A stretch of 64,000 nt of DNA from Tillandsia leiboldiana (Eukaryota; Streptophyta; Magnoliopsida; Poales; Bromeliaceae), in contig CM055072.1 of the NCBI GenBank assembly GCA_029204045.2, forward strand, positions 3,507,014 through 3,571,013, given 5' to 3'. The notes beneath the pieces were generated by a model, which saw only the letters and a list, made by a program, of their open reading frames with translations, made no database searches and had not been told where the DNA came from. The position numbers were made by a program, and so were the translations under genes. Below are positions 11,652 through 23,265 of this stretch, piece by piece (within the stretch, counting starts at the first letter, position 1; each line of letters starts with the position of its first letter).

Positions 11652-13485
11652 ATGGTGGGGGAAAGTAAGACTTCTAAAGCATCGGCGGCCATTCAACCTC
11701 AAAGCCATGGCTTAGATCACAATCTCAAAGATCAGAACCTAGTCCACCAATCAGTGAAGGGGAACATGTATTCCAAGATTCTCCTTCAACTATAATTGAG
11801 CAGTCATCATCTCCAATTGTTGCTTCTCCAGACATTAGCACTACAGGTTTTATCACATAATTAATTATTATTATTAATTACATTCTATATAAGTAGAGCA
11901 TCACTTTTCATTATCTTATACTAAATTTGCTATACATTATGTTGTAGCCAAGAAGAGAGGTAGGGGGCCTACAACCAATCCAAACGCGGAAAAGAGAAGG
12001 GAGGGTTCTAAAGGCGAAGTGCACATATCAAAGCGCTTGGGTCGAGCTGTGGGCGGTGAAGCGTTAACGGAATTCGTAACAGAAATGGAAGTGGTGTTGC
12101 GTCAATACGCACCACTTAATGTTCAGAAATGGGGCTCAAGTGCCGACACATTATAAAGATCAGATGTGGGATCATTTAATGGTTTGATCTTTTACTTTAG
12201 TTTTCCTTTATCTTAGTATTATGCTTCTTGTTACCATTTTTTATCTTAATACTTTGGTTTTTTGTTCAATTTTATCTTACTACTTTTTAGGAAAAATACA
12301 ACGGCCTTGATGGCTTTAGAAAGGAAGTAATGTCCAATTTAAATCATCTGTATAGAGATTGGAGGCATCGCAAGCATCTCCATTATAAACAATTTGAGAC
12401 AGATGAGGAAAGGTTGCAAAATTGTCCAAATGATATTTCAGAATCTGATTGGGCAACATTAGTAGAATACTTTGGCTCTGAACCATTTAAGATTGTTAAA
12501 TTTTTTTATACATATATCTATTAATTTAGAAGGATTATTATTATATTCAAATATAACCATATTTAATTTCTTGTAGAGCATGTTGGAGCGAAATAAAGCA
12601 AATCGTGCCAAACAATCAACGAGTTCAATCTGTGGCAGAAAATCATTTGCTTCTATTCTACATGATATGGTGATATTGTTAATTAAGTTAATTACTGGAT
12701 ATATTTTTATACTATATTCATTTTATGACATAAAATTTCTAATTTTTAATTGCAGAGAGATCCAAGAACGGAGGCTGATCCTGATTTGGCCGAATATTGG
12801 AAGGCTACACATCAAAGAAGAACTAATGGGACATGGTGTTCTGCCAAAGCTCAAAATGCTCTGGTACAACAACCTTATTTCATAACACATCTCTAGTTCA
12901 TAATTTGGTTTTATATGCTTAGACTAGTGAAAAAGAACATATTTCATGCAAATATATAAATGTTTCTTGTTACAAATGTATTTTATTGAATGCAGGATCA
13001 AATTGAGCATGTAGCACAGTCCCAAGAAGAGTTAGGTGGTCCTCCATTATCAATAGAAGAGCATTTAACACAGACTTTTGGTGCATGTTCTGGACATCTT
13101 CGCGGTTTAGGATGTGGACCTAAGCCACTAAGTGCTAAGAATTTGACAATCAAAGCATCAGAAGAGTATATTGAGAGGCAAATTGATGTCTTGAAAGAAA
13201 AAATAAAGCAATCCCGAGTGGAAATTGAAGAGAGAGCACAAAGGGAGAAAATTGAAAGAGATGAGAGGTTCAAAAAGGAAATTGAAGAAATTGAACAGAG
13301 AGCACAAAGGGAGAAAATTGAAAGAGAGGAGAGGTTCAAAAAGGAAATTGAAGAAATTAAGGCACAACTAAAAACTGAATTTAATGAACAATTAAAGATA
13401 ATTGTTGAATCATATGGAGTGCCGCGTGCACCACCGCCTTCTTCTAGTCGAGGAGTGCCGACTACATCATCCCCTCCAAACGAAG
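11652..13485 (+). pseudogene. TnpA-like CACTA protein (Transposase_24 / Ptta En/Spm family)
   Basis: A multi-exon plus-strand gene downstream of the transposase. Approximate exons are 11652-11843, 11948-12179, 12292-12493, 12580-12668, 12754-12862 and 12996-13485, with mostly GT/AG borders. Recognisable pieces are AKKRGRGPTTNPNAEKRR, LGRAVGGEALTEF, NHLYRDWRHRKHLHYKQF, ESDWATLVEYFGSEPFK, NRAKQSTSSICGRKSFA, and DPRTEADPDLAEYWKATH followed by RTNGTWCSAKAQNAL. The last exon ends in a long Glu/Lys/Arg-rich coiled coil with a duplicated REKIER.ERFKKEIEEI unit. In En/Spm the second protein binds the subterminal repeats. One-base changes in an A run near 11700 and a G run near 12130 break the frame, again in homopolymers. 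Confidence 0.8.
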
Positions 13486-15082
13486 GTAATTATATGCTCA
13501 ATTTTACATTTTTAATTAAAGTGACATTGTTGGAGGTGCAACTGATTGTTTGAAACTGTTTGATAATGTTTATTTATTGCCAACTTCCAGGTTAACTATG
13601 CATGCAGGGAAGGAAATGAGTTCGCGCCAATGGTAGGCTTCTTCCTTATTACTCATCCAACTGAGGTACTATTTTTCACCATTCACACCTCCAAGCTTAC
13701 AGCAATGTTTGAAAAACAGTGTAATTAATATACTACTTGATAATATCTACGAACAAATCAAGCGATATTTCTTTGGACAATACACAACTTGTTATGTGGT
13801 ATCTTAATTAATTGGTTGCTTGGTATGTTTTTGGTGGTTTACTACCCTACAAGCTCGTTGTTAGTAAGATGATTTTCTTTTATCTAAAAGCTAGTTTTGT
13901 TGTAGTGTGTGGGTGCATTGCTTAGGGTATGGCATTTTCTCATACTCTACTGCCGGTTGAGTTTCTTGAATGCGTATCGAAGTCGACTTAGCTGGATACC
14001 CACCCATAGTTGAAAAACTTTAACCAAGTAGTGGATTAAACATGCAACTTTTGAGCTTTGTCAAATGACCTCCCAAACTTAATCTGTTGAACTCACCCCA
14101 AACTTAATTTGATTTATGTTTTAATTTAGGGCTTTGTCAAATGACCGAATTTTGATTTATTTTAGGTCTGGAAGCTAGCCCTAGTTCACTCCCACTGAAT
14201 TAATTAATTTAGGGCTTGATTTTAGTGTGTCATTGATTCATCTTAGTTTTTCGATTCACTTGATCTGATTTGATTGAGTTTAGGTATAGGTTTTGGTTTT
14301 AGTTTGTTTTAGAAAAAAAAAATAGATTTAGGAATGATATTTTCTTGTTGATTGGATTTAGGTCTGGAAGCTAGCGCTAGTTTTTTGATCTGAGCTGCTT
14401 CTATGACAGCAGCGACTAGAAATGAAAATCTTCGGCGCAGAATCAGAAGAAATGCGATTCTGAAGCGCAGAATCGGAAGCTGGACCTAGTGCCAGCTTCT
14501 GGCTTATTGATCTGATTGAATTTAGAGTTTAATTGCGCTTTTTCTGTGGAAGAATTGATGGGATTGGGTAGTTGGATTTAGAGTTCAGATCCAGGTTTGC
14601 GATTTGTTGTTGTATGTTGTTGATTGTTCTTAATTGCCTCTTCAGTTCCACTTCTGCTTCTACTTATAGCAATAATTTAGCTAAACATAAAAGTTCGGTG
14701 CTGTAATTACGGTGTGGTAATCAAAAAAGTGATTCTGTGATTGAGATTAGTGTTAATTTAGTGCTTTTTTTCAGAATTTAAATCCACCTATATGCACTTA
14801 TTGGCGTATCTTGCTTAGAAGTTAGAATTTATATCCAGCTATTATTTTATGTACTAATTCCTGCAAGCAAACTCAAATGCATTGGGTTCAAGTGCTTATT
14901 ACTCTGGTATCCAAGGAACCTTAGACTTGGTTCTTTATCCTAGATCCAGTTCATAACAGTTACACTAGTATCAATCCATTGCTTAGATACTGAACCGAGA
15001 CAATTATTTTTGGGAGAACAATATCTTGATTTTGAAGTAATGGTGGATCTACAAATTACCTTAAACACTGCATTACTGGCAG
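13486..15082. other. non-coding stretch between TnpA-like gene and COG3 fragment
   Basis: I see no gene here. A 20-bp motif containing AGGTCTGGAAGCTAGC is present twice (about 14165 and 14360), and CGCAGAATC-type repeats occur at 14430-14480. It could be intron or leader sequence of the captured genes that follow. Confidence 0.4.
13895..13907 (+). mobile_element. candidate CACTA terminal repeat (TTTTGTTGTAGTG)
   Basis: The complement reads CACTACAACAAAA, the same form as the 13-bp termini I recall for Tam-type CACTA elements. It lies 410 bp after the last TnpA-like exon, a plausible distance for an element end. No subterminal repeat array adjoins it, however, and no partner terminus with this sequence was found in the window. 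The competing right-hand end is at 20357. Confidence 0.4.
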
Positions 15083-16309
15083 AATGCAAGCAAATCTATT
15101 GCAAAGAGATCAACGCCTATGGATGGACAGCTTTTTATTATTAAGCACCTTCTTATTCTACGAGAGCAGGTGGGCTGCATCTAAATCTCTTTTTTTTTCA
15201 CTACCAGAAGTTCCTATACTTTTTTGTAAATTAATATTTAACTATACTGACCCAAATGCATTTATTATTCATTCCAGATTGCACCATTTGATATTGTATT
15301 CTCCGTTACACACAAGGAGCTAGACTTCTCTCATTTGCTGGTTAGTACAGGATCCTATTTTTATTTTACTCCAATAACTTATTAGTAAAATATTGATGAT
15401 CGATGATCATTCTGAGCGGTATCTTATGTTCTTGCAACTTGCCACATGTCGAGAAATTATCCTATATTTAGAAGTGGATTTTTTGTTACTTTTCTATGCG
15501 AAATCTAAAAAAAAAGTTTATTTTAATGGTCATTTTACAGGAGCATTTGCGAAGGATCCTCCGAGGTCAAGCCTCACTTTTTGACTGGTCAAGATCAACA
15601 TCATTGGCGAGAACCTTGTCTCCTCGCATTCTAGAGAGTCAGATTGATGCCAAGAAGGTGAGCTGCTGGCTGTGAGATCTTCGTATGAGTGAAGTTTCTT
15701 TTGCCACTTAAAACATGCAAGTTGTTTAATGTTATCCTGTTTGCAGGAACTCGAGAAAAGTCTGAAAGCCACCTGTGAAGAGTTCATTATGTCCATCACA
15801 AAATTAGTTGTGGACCCTATGCTGTCATTCGTTACTAAGGTATTATATTCATGATATATTTTGCATGTTAATTGGAAACCATCTTAACATCTATTACTGA
15901 TTTGTGAAACAGAGCTGCAATGAATTCAGATTTCTTTTTAGTACTTGTATTCTCTATCTGTTTTGAAGTAAAAAGTCCAGGGAAAACTGTTCTGCTCGGA
16001 GTAGAAAAATTTCTTCGGCCACTATTAATGCAGTTCCTGATAGTCCTATTGTTGTTGGAGTTCCAGTTGATCCTCCTGTTAACGGCGATATGAACACTGA
16101 TATTAGTCCTGAAAATGCCATTCTTCAGGGACAAAGGTAACCTACAATTTCTTAGGCCTCATTCTGTACTACAACTTTTTTTTTTTAGACTCACTAGACA
16201 ATTGAATGCATCACCAGACAGATGACTCCTTCCTTTCTATTATTGGTTACCTTACGATGCACCCTGTCGCAGAATGGTCTCTTCTCAAAGAAGGAAAAAA
16301 CAGATACTA

Positions 16310-16354
<45 letters not shown>

Positions 16355-18867
16355 GAGCAAAACCTTCAGCATACATATTTCAGGCAATCTGCCATTTGGT
16401 ACATTCAATCACATAGTATTTCAGTTTAAAAGAATGAAAAAAATAGAAGCCGCACCAAACTAGGCCTTAGTTTTAACTTATTTATAAATATTCCCTTTTT
16501 TTCTTTTTTCTTTTTTTTTTTTTTTTTTATGGAAGTGGGTTAGTAAATCTGATTTAAGACATTATTTACCCAAGTTTGTTGGAGTACTTTACATAGGATT
16601 TATCTTGGTCCAGGAGATTGAGCAAAGGTGTAGAGTATTTGGTTGAGGCCTCAGCAGCTGAAGCCGAGGCAATTAGTGCTACGCTAGCTGCTGTGAAGGC
16701 TCGGCAAAGTAATGGTGAGGTGGAGCATTTGCCTGATGGAGATCGAGGTTCAGAAGCCACGCCAAGTGGTAAGGAAATGCCTAGCCTGATTAAAGTTCCG
16801 GAACTTTCCTTTGCCAGTAATGCCACACCACCTGGGGTTCGGCTACATCACAGAGCGGTATGTAACACTTCAATTTTTTCCACATTTTTTGGATTCAAAT
16901 TTTTTTTTTGGATGATTAGCTGTGGAAAAGCTCCAATTTTGTTTTTGTTGAGTTCCGACCATTTCGCAATATCTAATGTTGCAATACAATGAAATTCTTT
17001 AATAATGTAGGTGGTAGTTGCTGCGGAGACAGGGGGAGCTTTGGGTGGTATGGTCAGGCAGCTTTCAATTGACCAGTTTGAAAATGAAGGAAGGAGGGTC
17101 AGCTACGGTACTCCCGAGAGCGCCACAGCAGCAAGGAAGTTATTAGACCGACAAATGTCTATAAAAAGTGTGCCTAAAAAGGTAACACTATTGCTAAATT
17201 TGGAAAATAGCTAAGAATTGCAAGTGATTCCATCTTTCATTTTGGCTTTGAATGGATAAGCAGGCAATTTTCTATTTTGTTGTGGTTTTTTGTTGAACAC
17301 CGGCATGATAATATGATATGAAGTGTTTTGGATAATGACACACCAAATTCTTCACACTCCAAAGAAAAATAAGAAAAAGAGAAAAAAGAAGAAAGATTTA
17401 AAGGCTAACTAGATATTTGCCGAATTAAATGAGAAGTTATTAAAAGATTACTTGATGATATCTTCGTCTCATTTTCTGATTTATGTTTTGTGAATATAGG
17501 TTATTGAACTTCTTTTAAAACCACGTGGTTGGAAGCCCCCTGTACGCAGGCAATTTTTTTTAGAATGCAATGAGATTGCAGATCTGTGTGATAGTGCTGA
17601 AAGAATATTTTCAAGTGAGCCAACTGTCCTGCAAATTAAAGCTCCTGTAAAGATATTTGGTGATCTACATGGTCAGTTTGGGGATCTTATGCGCTTGTTT
17701 GATGAGTATGGTGCTCCTTCAACAGCAGGGGACATAGCGTAAGTATATCCACAACATCCTGAAGAGATAAAGTTTTGATAGTGATAGTGCAGCTATTGCC
17801 ACATTGTTAGTTAATTTAGGTGCTTCTTTAATATTATTATTTATTATCTGGAGGATGGTTACCTCATAAATTTAAGGGTAAACTTCAATTTGCCCTCATG
17901 TGGTTTATAGCTTATTTTCACTTTGCCGCCCTGTTGTTTAAAAAGTTGGACTTAGCTATCCTACGGTTTTGTTCATATTCACTTTGTCACCCGGTGGTTT
18001 AAAAAGTTGCACTTATCCTGTGGTTATCAAAAAATCTTACTTTGCTACCCTATTTGATAATAGAGTTTTTTGGTAAAAATAAAGATAAAACCACAGAGTA
18101 GTTAAATGCAACTTTTTGAACCATAGGATGGCAAAGTGAAAATGAGCTAAACCACGGGGCCAAATTGAAGTTTACCCTAAATTTGATCCTTTTGATGGGC
18201 TTTAGCATTGTGTATGGTATAAAAGTTTGCGCATCTATTTACAAAGAAATGTGCACTTCTCAGAAGGTATAATGATGCTCTAAAATTTCATCTTTAAGAC
18301 ACATTTGTTGTATTGAGACCAAGCGTGTCCTTCTCTTCTTTTATACACCTTAGTCAACCATCTTTCTTTTTGGGTGTAAATTAACTTTTTTTTTTTTTTT
18401 TTTTTTTGTATTGCTGTCCACTTAAATTAAATTTATTCTCCGTTTTTCTATGCCAGTTATATCGATTATCTCTTCTTGGGAGATTATGTTGATCGCGGTC
18501 AGCATAGTTTGGAAACTATTACTCTTCTTCTTGCATTGAAGGTATTACCCTGCTCATGCATGTGTATTTTATCCTCTTTTTGCCTTTTATTTCCTACTGG
18601 ATGTAAAAGATGAGATGTTTAGCTGACCGAGTGAAACTATCATTGTTTACTATATTGCAGGTTGAGTATCCCCATAATGTTCATTTAATTCGTGGAAACC
18701 ATGAGGCTACCCCTCTCTTTACTATGCTCCGACTAGTGTTGTTTCACAAGATCCTGGAAGGCAGGGTTTTATGTATCAGTCCTTTGGGCTGCCGCCTGCA
18801 TGGAGGCCAAGCGCCTACGTTCCTTCATCAAGACCACCTTTCCAACCAATGCCTTTTCATTTTGTAA
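15083..18867 (+). CDS. chimeric COG3-BSL reading frame, captured by CACTA element
   Basis: Ten exons with GT/AG borders and consistent phase join into one open frame of about 488 codons: 15083-15169, 15278-15340, 15541-15657, 15747-15839, 15976-16136, 16614-16857, 17011-17181, 17500-17738, 18457-18541 and 18661-18867. The first four (STPMDGQLF, HKELDFSHLL, RRILRGQASLFDWSRSTS, KATCEEFIMSITKLVVDP) are the C-terminal middle of COG3, a Golgi tethering subunit. The rest matches BSL2/3-type Kelch-phosphatases: PPVNGDMNTDISPEN, LVEASAAEAEAISATLAA, GGALGGMVRQLSIDQFENEG, and the PPP motifs GDLHGQ, GDYVDRG and GNHE. BSL similarity ends after GNHEA (18708), so the catalytic C-terminal half and the Kelch repeats are absent and phosphatase activity is unlikely. 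No start codon upstream of 15083 was identified. Confidence 0.75.
17876..18177. mobile_element. MULE-type MITE in BSL-fragment intron
   Basis: A 302-bp inverted-repeat element beginning GGGTAAACTTCAATTTG and ending CAAATTGAAGTTTACCC, flanked by 9-bp repeats TAAATTTAA (17867) and TAAATTTGA (18178) that differ at one base. The 9-bp duplication fits Mutator-like elements. It interrupts the intron between the two phosphatase exons ending at 17738 and starting at 18457. Confidence 0.8.
18709..18865 (+). pseudogene. third captured fragment, unidentified proline/aromatic-rich exon
   Basis: BSL similarity stops at 18708 in mid-exon. In a different frame the next bases encode YPSLYYAPTSVVSQDPG, then QGFMYQSFGLPPAWRPSAYV and a Pro-rich stretch ending PFHF. 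The stretch terminates at a consensus donor TTTT|GTAAGC (18865). It therefore looks like the 3' part of an exon from another gene, joined out of frame to BSL. Read in the BSL frame, the junction adds a new 53-residue tail before a stop. I do not recognise the parent gene. Confidence 0.5.
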
Positions 18868-19930
18868 GCTCGTAGTTTTGTTTTTGTTCTCTGCATTATT
18901 GATATTAACTTTTTGGGAGATAAATGTGTATTCTATCATCCTTCTTTAGTTGAGCCTCTATATAATTGTCCATGTAGACGCCGAATGCTCCAAGATATCA
19001 TAGACAAAACAGGGCTTGTGCAATCTTAAATATGTGGACTTGTCATCTTCTTTATCAATTACCGGCACCTTTCTAAGGTTTGTATTGTGTTGCTACATTC
19101 TGAGGCTACTCTTTGTGATCTTCTAGTTTATGCTTCATCTATAATATTCTCTTTGTTCTCTGCATTTGTTTTGTTTCAAACTTTTCTCTGGTATCGATGT
19201 AACTAAGGGTCGCCATAGGGGCACTAGCAAAATTTTATGACTATATTCTAAGACATTATATTCATTTTCGTGTAGCTGCAGCTCAATGGACGTCGGAATT
19301 GCTAGTGATAGCGAAACAAGCAGCGACGCAAGCTTGCTAGTGCTAGTGATAATGCAGCAGTGATCGAGTCGATAGGAACTACTAGTGTTTGAAGAAAGGT
19401 TTTGCATTCCTGTATTAATAAAACAACACTCCTGTGAATTAGGATAGTGTGGCACTGGTAAATAATCTTCTATTATTATTATTATTATTTTTCTGTCATG
19501 ATCTTCCTACTTTTGATTGTTTTACTGATATATGATCTGTGAAATTTTGAACAGTAGTATGAGCTGTATTGTTAGGAGAAACGGGAAAAATAAATGAATA
19601 AATGTTGAAATTGCTGCTACATCAACCCCTTGATTTGGTTGTGTTTGGTTTACCGCGAGTGATTAGTGGGCTGAAATTGTTTAGAGCAATTTTATGGTAG
19701 AATTTGATTTTTATTCCGTTGTTTGTTAATTCAAAATATGTTTCCTTCATAAATAACTACCGACTATGTCCTTGGCTTGGTTGATGATGAATCACGGAAG
19801 TTATTTATGGCAGAGGTTTTGAAAAGAATTTTTATTGTGACATTTTGGATCTTTCGTGTTTAACCCAGGCCAAAATCATTTGCGTCATCTGGTCGTAAAG
19901 AATTGTTCCATCCTCTCATTTGTGACTGGA
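18868..19930. other. non-coding stretch inside the right CACTA element
   Basis: No supported gene. A short open piece after an AG at 18978 (RRRMLQDIIDKTGLVQS, then stop) could be one more captured exon, but it is too short to assign. A CTAGTGATAG/CTAGTGCTAGTGATAA motif and a small A/T triplet run lie at 19300-19490. Confidence 0.35.
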
Positions 19931-20030
19931 ATCGCTGCTCGCTTACATTTGGTGGCGATAGCTGCTGCCACCTTTAATTGTTGCCACCTTTAATTGTTGC
20001 CACCTTTTCTTCAGATAGTCTTCATACATT

Positions 20031-20340
20031 TGGTGGCGACAATTGTCGCCACCGTTTCTCCAGACATTTGGTGGCGACAAATGCCGCCACCGTTTCTTCA
20101 TACATTCGGTGGCGACATTTGCCGCCACCGATTCTTCTACATTTGGTGGCGACAATTGTCGCCACCGTTTCTTCATACATTTGGACCGCTACAATTGTCG
20201 CCACCGATTCTTCATACTTTTGGTGGCGACAATTGTCACCACCTTTTCTGTCGCTTTGAGGTAGCGACATTTAGTCGCCGCCAAAGTTATTTGGTGGCGA
20301 CTTTTTGGCTTATGGTGGCGACTTTTGTCGCCACCAAATG
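20031..20340. repeat. CACTA subterminal repeat array, right (palindromic TGGCGAC units)
   Basis: About eight units spaced 35-40 bp apart, mostly of the form TTTGGTGGCGAC, four bases, GTCGCCACCGTTTCTTCAT. Several are near-perfect palindromes of 22 bp. A weaker run of GCCACCTTTAATTGTT repeats precedes them from 19965. They share the TGGCGAC core with 6862-7335. The array leads straight into a CACTA-type terminus at 20357, as expected for TnpA binding sites at an element end. Confidence 0.82.
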
Positions 20341-20346
20341 TCATGA

Positions 20347-20357
20347 TTGTAGTAGTG
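20347..20357 (+). mobile_element. CACTA 3' terminus (TTGTAGTAGTG)
   Basis: The complement reads CACTACTACAATCATG and lies immediately outside the subterminal repeats. CACTA elements end in CACT(A/G) and duplicate 3 bp. The next bases are TGC, but no matching 5' end preceded by TGC was found, since the 5' end of this copy lies in or beyond the gap. Confidence 0.65.
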
Positions 20358-21480
20358 TGCGCCAATTCAAAACGAAAAGTTCCATGAACTTACCTCGCCG
20401 GAAAATGAAGGAAGAAGGGATGCTCCCGCGGCGGCGCACGGCGGCGGCTGACGTCGGCGTCACACGGCTCGGTCTCACTGTCACAGAGGAGTCCTCAGCT
20501 GGAGCTCGGAGCCACCCTGGGTCTCTGGGAGCTGACCACCAACCTTCCAACCGAGATGAAGGAGGTTTTCTCGATTCCCTTCTTCTCCGGCGACGAGGCG
20601 GCGGCGGCCGGTGCGCTTCCACCGAGGAGTGCGGCAGAGGGAGTGGATGCAGTTGGAGCTGGCGGCTGCTGGGCTGCGGGAATAGGGTTTAAGAGAACCC
20701 TAACCGAGAATAGGTTTTTAAATAGTGCATTGTTGCACAATTGCACTTTAGTCCCTCAAACTTCATTATTTTAAGCCCAGTCCTTCACAGCACATTTGTT
20801 TCGCAACCTAGTCCCTCTCCATAAAACAGCACGCAAAACGGAGCATAAAATATAGGGTATATTGTGCAAAACGCCACGTTTTTCACTGTATTTCACGCTT
20901 TTCGAGGCATTTTAGTCATCGAATCGAAAAATGGACTTCGCCACGACGTCCGGCTCGACGAAACCTATCAGGTAGCGATTTTTGTTTTTCGAGAAAACGC
21001 CCGGATAAATTCTCGGTCCATAAATACTGTACAGAAATACAGTTTATCGCGCTTTTCAAAACTCTAGGGTCGTCAAACGAAAATTCCGTTAGCGCCATTG
21101 CGTTCGGATCGATGAAACCGTTCAAATCGACTACCTGGATTGCTATGATCGGAGTCTAGAGAGCGAATTGGCTAACGTTGGCATTAAGGGGATTTCGTAA
21201 AATGGGTTACTGTTCATCTACTGTTCACAGCACTATTCACTTAAGTCGCGGGTCGCCCGCTTCTTCGCCGATTTCTGGAAGATCCGACCGTTGGATCTGA
21301 ACTTGCTTAATATCATTTTCGATCGGTTCGACGAGACGGTCGCACTGGTGATCTCGGATTTTCGAGATTTAGCTAGGATTGAAAGGCAACATTTCAGCCT
21401 CGTAAACTGTACAATTTACACAGTGGCAAAAAGGTCAACTGCGCTCTTATGCCATTTACATTTCAACTCAACTTGACATT
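20358..21480. other. GC-rich then LTR-like unclassified sequence
   Basis: 20380-20690 is GC-rich with overlapping open frames on both strands, none with a recognisable domain. The complement of 20685-20700 reads AACCCTATTCCCGC. 20860-21470 has the look of retrotransposon LTR or leader sequence (GTTACTGTTCATCTACTGTT, CGATCGGTTCGACGAGACGG). No borders or target-site duplication were found. Confidence 0.3.
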
Positions 21481-23156
21481 TCATTCTTTTCCCTTTTATT
21501 TATTTACAATAAAAATTCAGATTATTACATCTAATTTTAAATCTGAAATTAATTTAATAACATTTAAATTTGATCTATTATATTGCAGTTTGAAACAGTT
21601 AAATTTAACCTTGAATTTGAAATGAGATTTTAGATTTAATATTTAAACTTCACATTTCAAATTTCGAAAAACAAATCAAAAATAAATATTTTAAATTTAA
21701 ATTAAAAACTAAAATTTTGAACTCTAAAAAAAAAATGAGAATTAAAATTTATAATCACAAATAAGATATTTAGTACGAAATAAATTTTGTAAAAATAGCA
21801 TGAGTATGCTAAGAAAAAGCAATAATATTTTTTTATACTCAATATGCTACTATTTGTATTTTCTAACATATTTTGCATACGATGAAAATACTAAATTTGG
21901 TCATTTTTGTATAATAATCCAAATACAAAATTAGAAATATTTTTTATAATTTTTTTTAAAAAGATGATAAATCATTTACTATTTCTTATAAATTTTTTTA
22001 TTAAATATTTTTTATAAATTATTTATTATTTATATTAGAAGAAGAAGTAAAAAAAAAAAATTGTCGCGAAGCACGGATTCCTTAACTAGTTATAATTATT
22101 ATATGTTTGTAATAAATATAATAGGAATCATTTGATTTACGGAAATAATTCGATATAAAGTTGGAAATCAATAAAATTATCGTAAATATATATTTTATAA
22201 ATTATTTATTAGAATTAGTATAATAACTATTATTTTATTTACTATTTTTTTATTATTTCATTAATTATTTGAAAAAAAAAAAATTTGTTATGTCTTTTTA
22301 TCCACCTCTTTGATAGAAGTCCGTTGGTGAATTATTATGAAATATATTTATCTTTTAATTAAAGAGTAAATTATAATTTGAGATGAATGTACATAGTATA
22401 TTTATAAAAAAATTAAATTATATTATAAAAAATAAGAATTTATATTGAAAAATAATCTATATGTTGAATGTTTACCGTATTGTAAAATATATAAATGAAG
22501 ATTTAAGTTAAATTATATTATAAAATTTATTTACTATTGATATATTTATTTAATCTTTTTGATAAATTTTATTTTTTTTTCAAAAAAAAAGAAAGTGAAA
22601 AATTAAAATTTTCAAATAAATTTAGAAACCATAAATTTACTTTAAAAGAGATTAATATTTGTAATATTTAAGTTTGATTTAATATTCGATAATATTTTTT
22701 TTGTTTTTTACACTAAATTTTTTATTTGAGGCCTCAAATTGGAGAAGAAAAAGAAGTCACACGATTACTATAGTTGGATTTGGTATTGAAAATATTGTAA
22801 AATACTACCTAATAAAAAAATTCTTAGAGTAGTAATTGGAGAATTGATGACTATGCAAAAATAAAACACAACCTATTGAATCACATGTGAATAGCAATAG
22901 ATGCATATATATATATATATATATATAGTTCAAAATAATTAAATTTTTTAAATATAAAAATATATAAAAGTTGCTAAAAAAAACAAATTATCTGAATATA
23001 TTTTTTAACAAGTTTTATATAAAACAAACAAGGTTAATGCTGTACATTTCAAGTGGGATATATATCTTACACCCCATCCATTAAAGGGTGGTCGACCGGT
23101 AAATTAGTCCCCACCCTTGGATTGAGTGGTGTGTATAATATAAACTCCAAATAATA

Positions 23157-23265
23157 TAAATCTTACATCCCATCCATTCAAGGGTGGAGTGAATTCCACC
23201 GGTCACTTCGTAAATCTTACATCTCATTCATTTAAGGGTGGAGTGAATTCCACCGGTCACTTCGA
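23157..23265. repeat. 54-bp tandem duplication
   Basis: Two adjacent copies (about 23157-23210 and 23211-23265) share AAGGGTGGAGTGAATTCCAC and CGGTCACTTCG. They differ at a few bases in the first half. Related CCATCCATTAAAGGGTGG text occurs upstream at about 23073. Confidence 0.75.

Noticed and set aside
12990..13367. Minus-strand frames opposite the last TnpA-like exon
   Set aside because: They mirror the coiled-coil coding repeat on the plus strand and show no domain.
19943..20270. Overlapping repetitive frames such as RRWRQLSPPN repeats
   Set aside because: They are translations of the CACTA subterminal repeats in several frames and strands.
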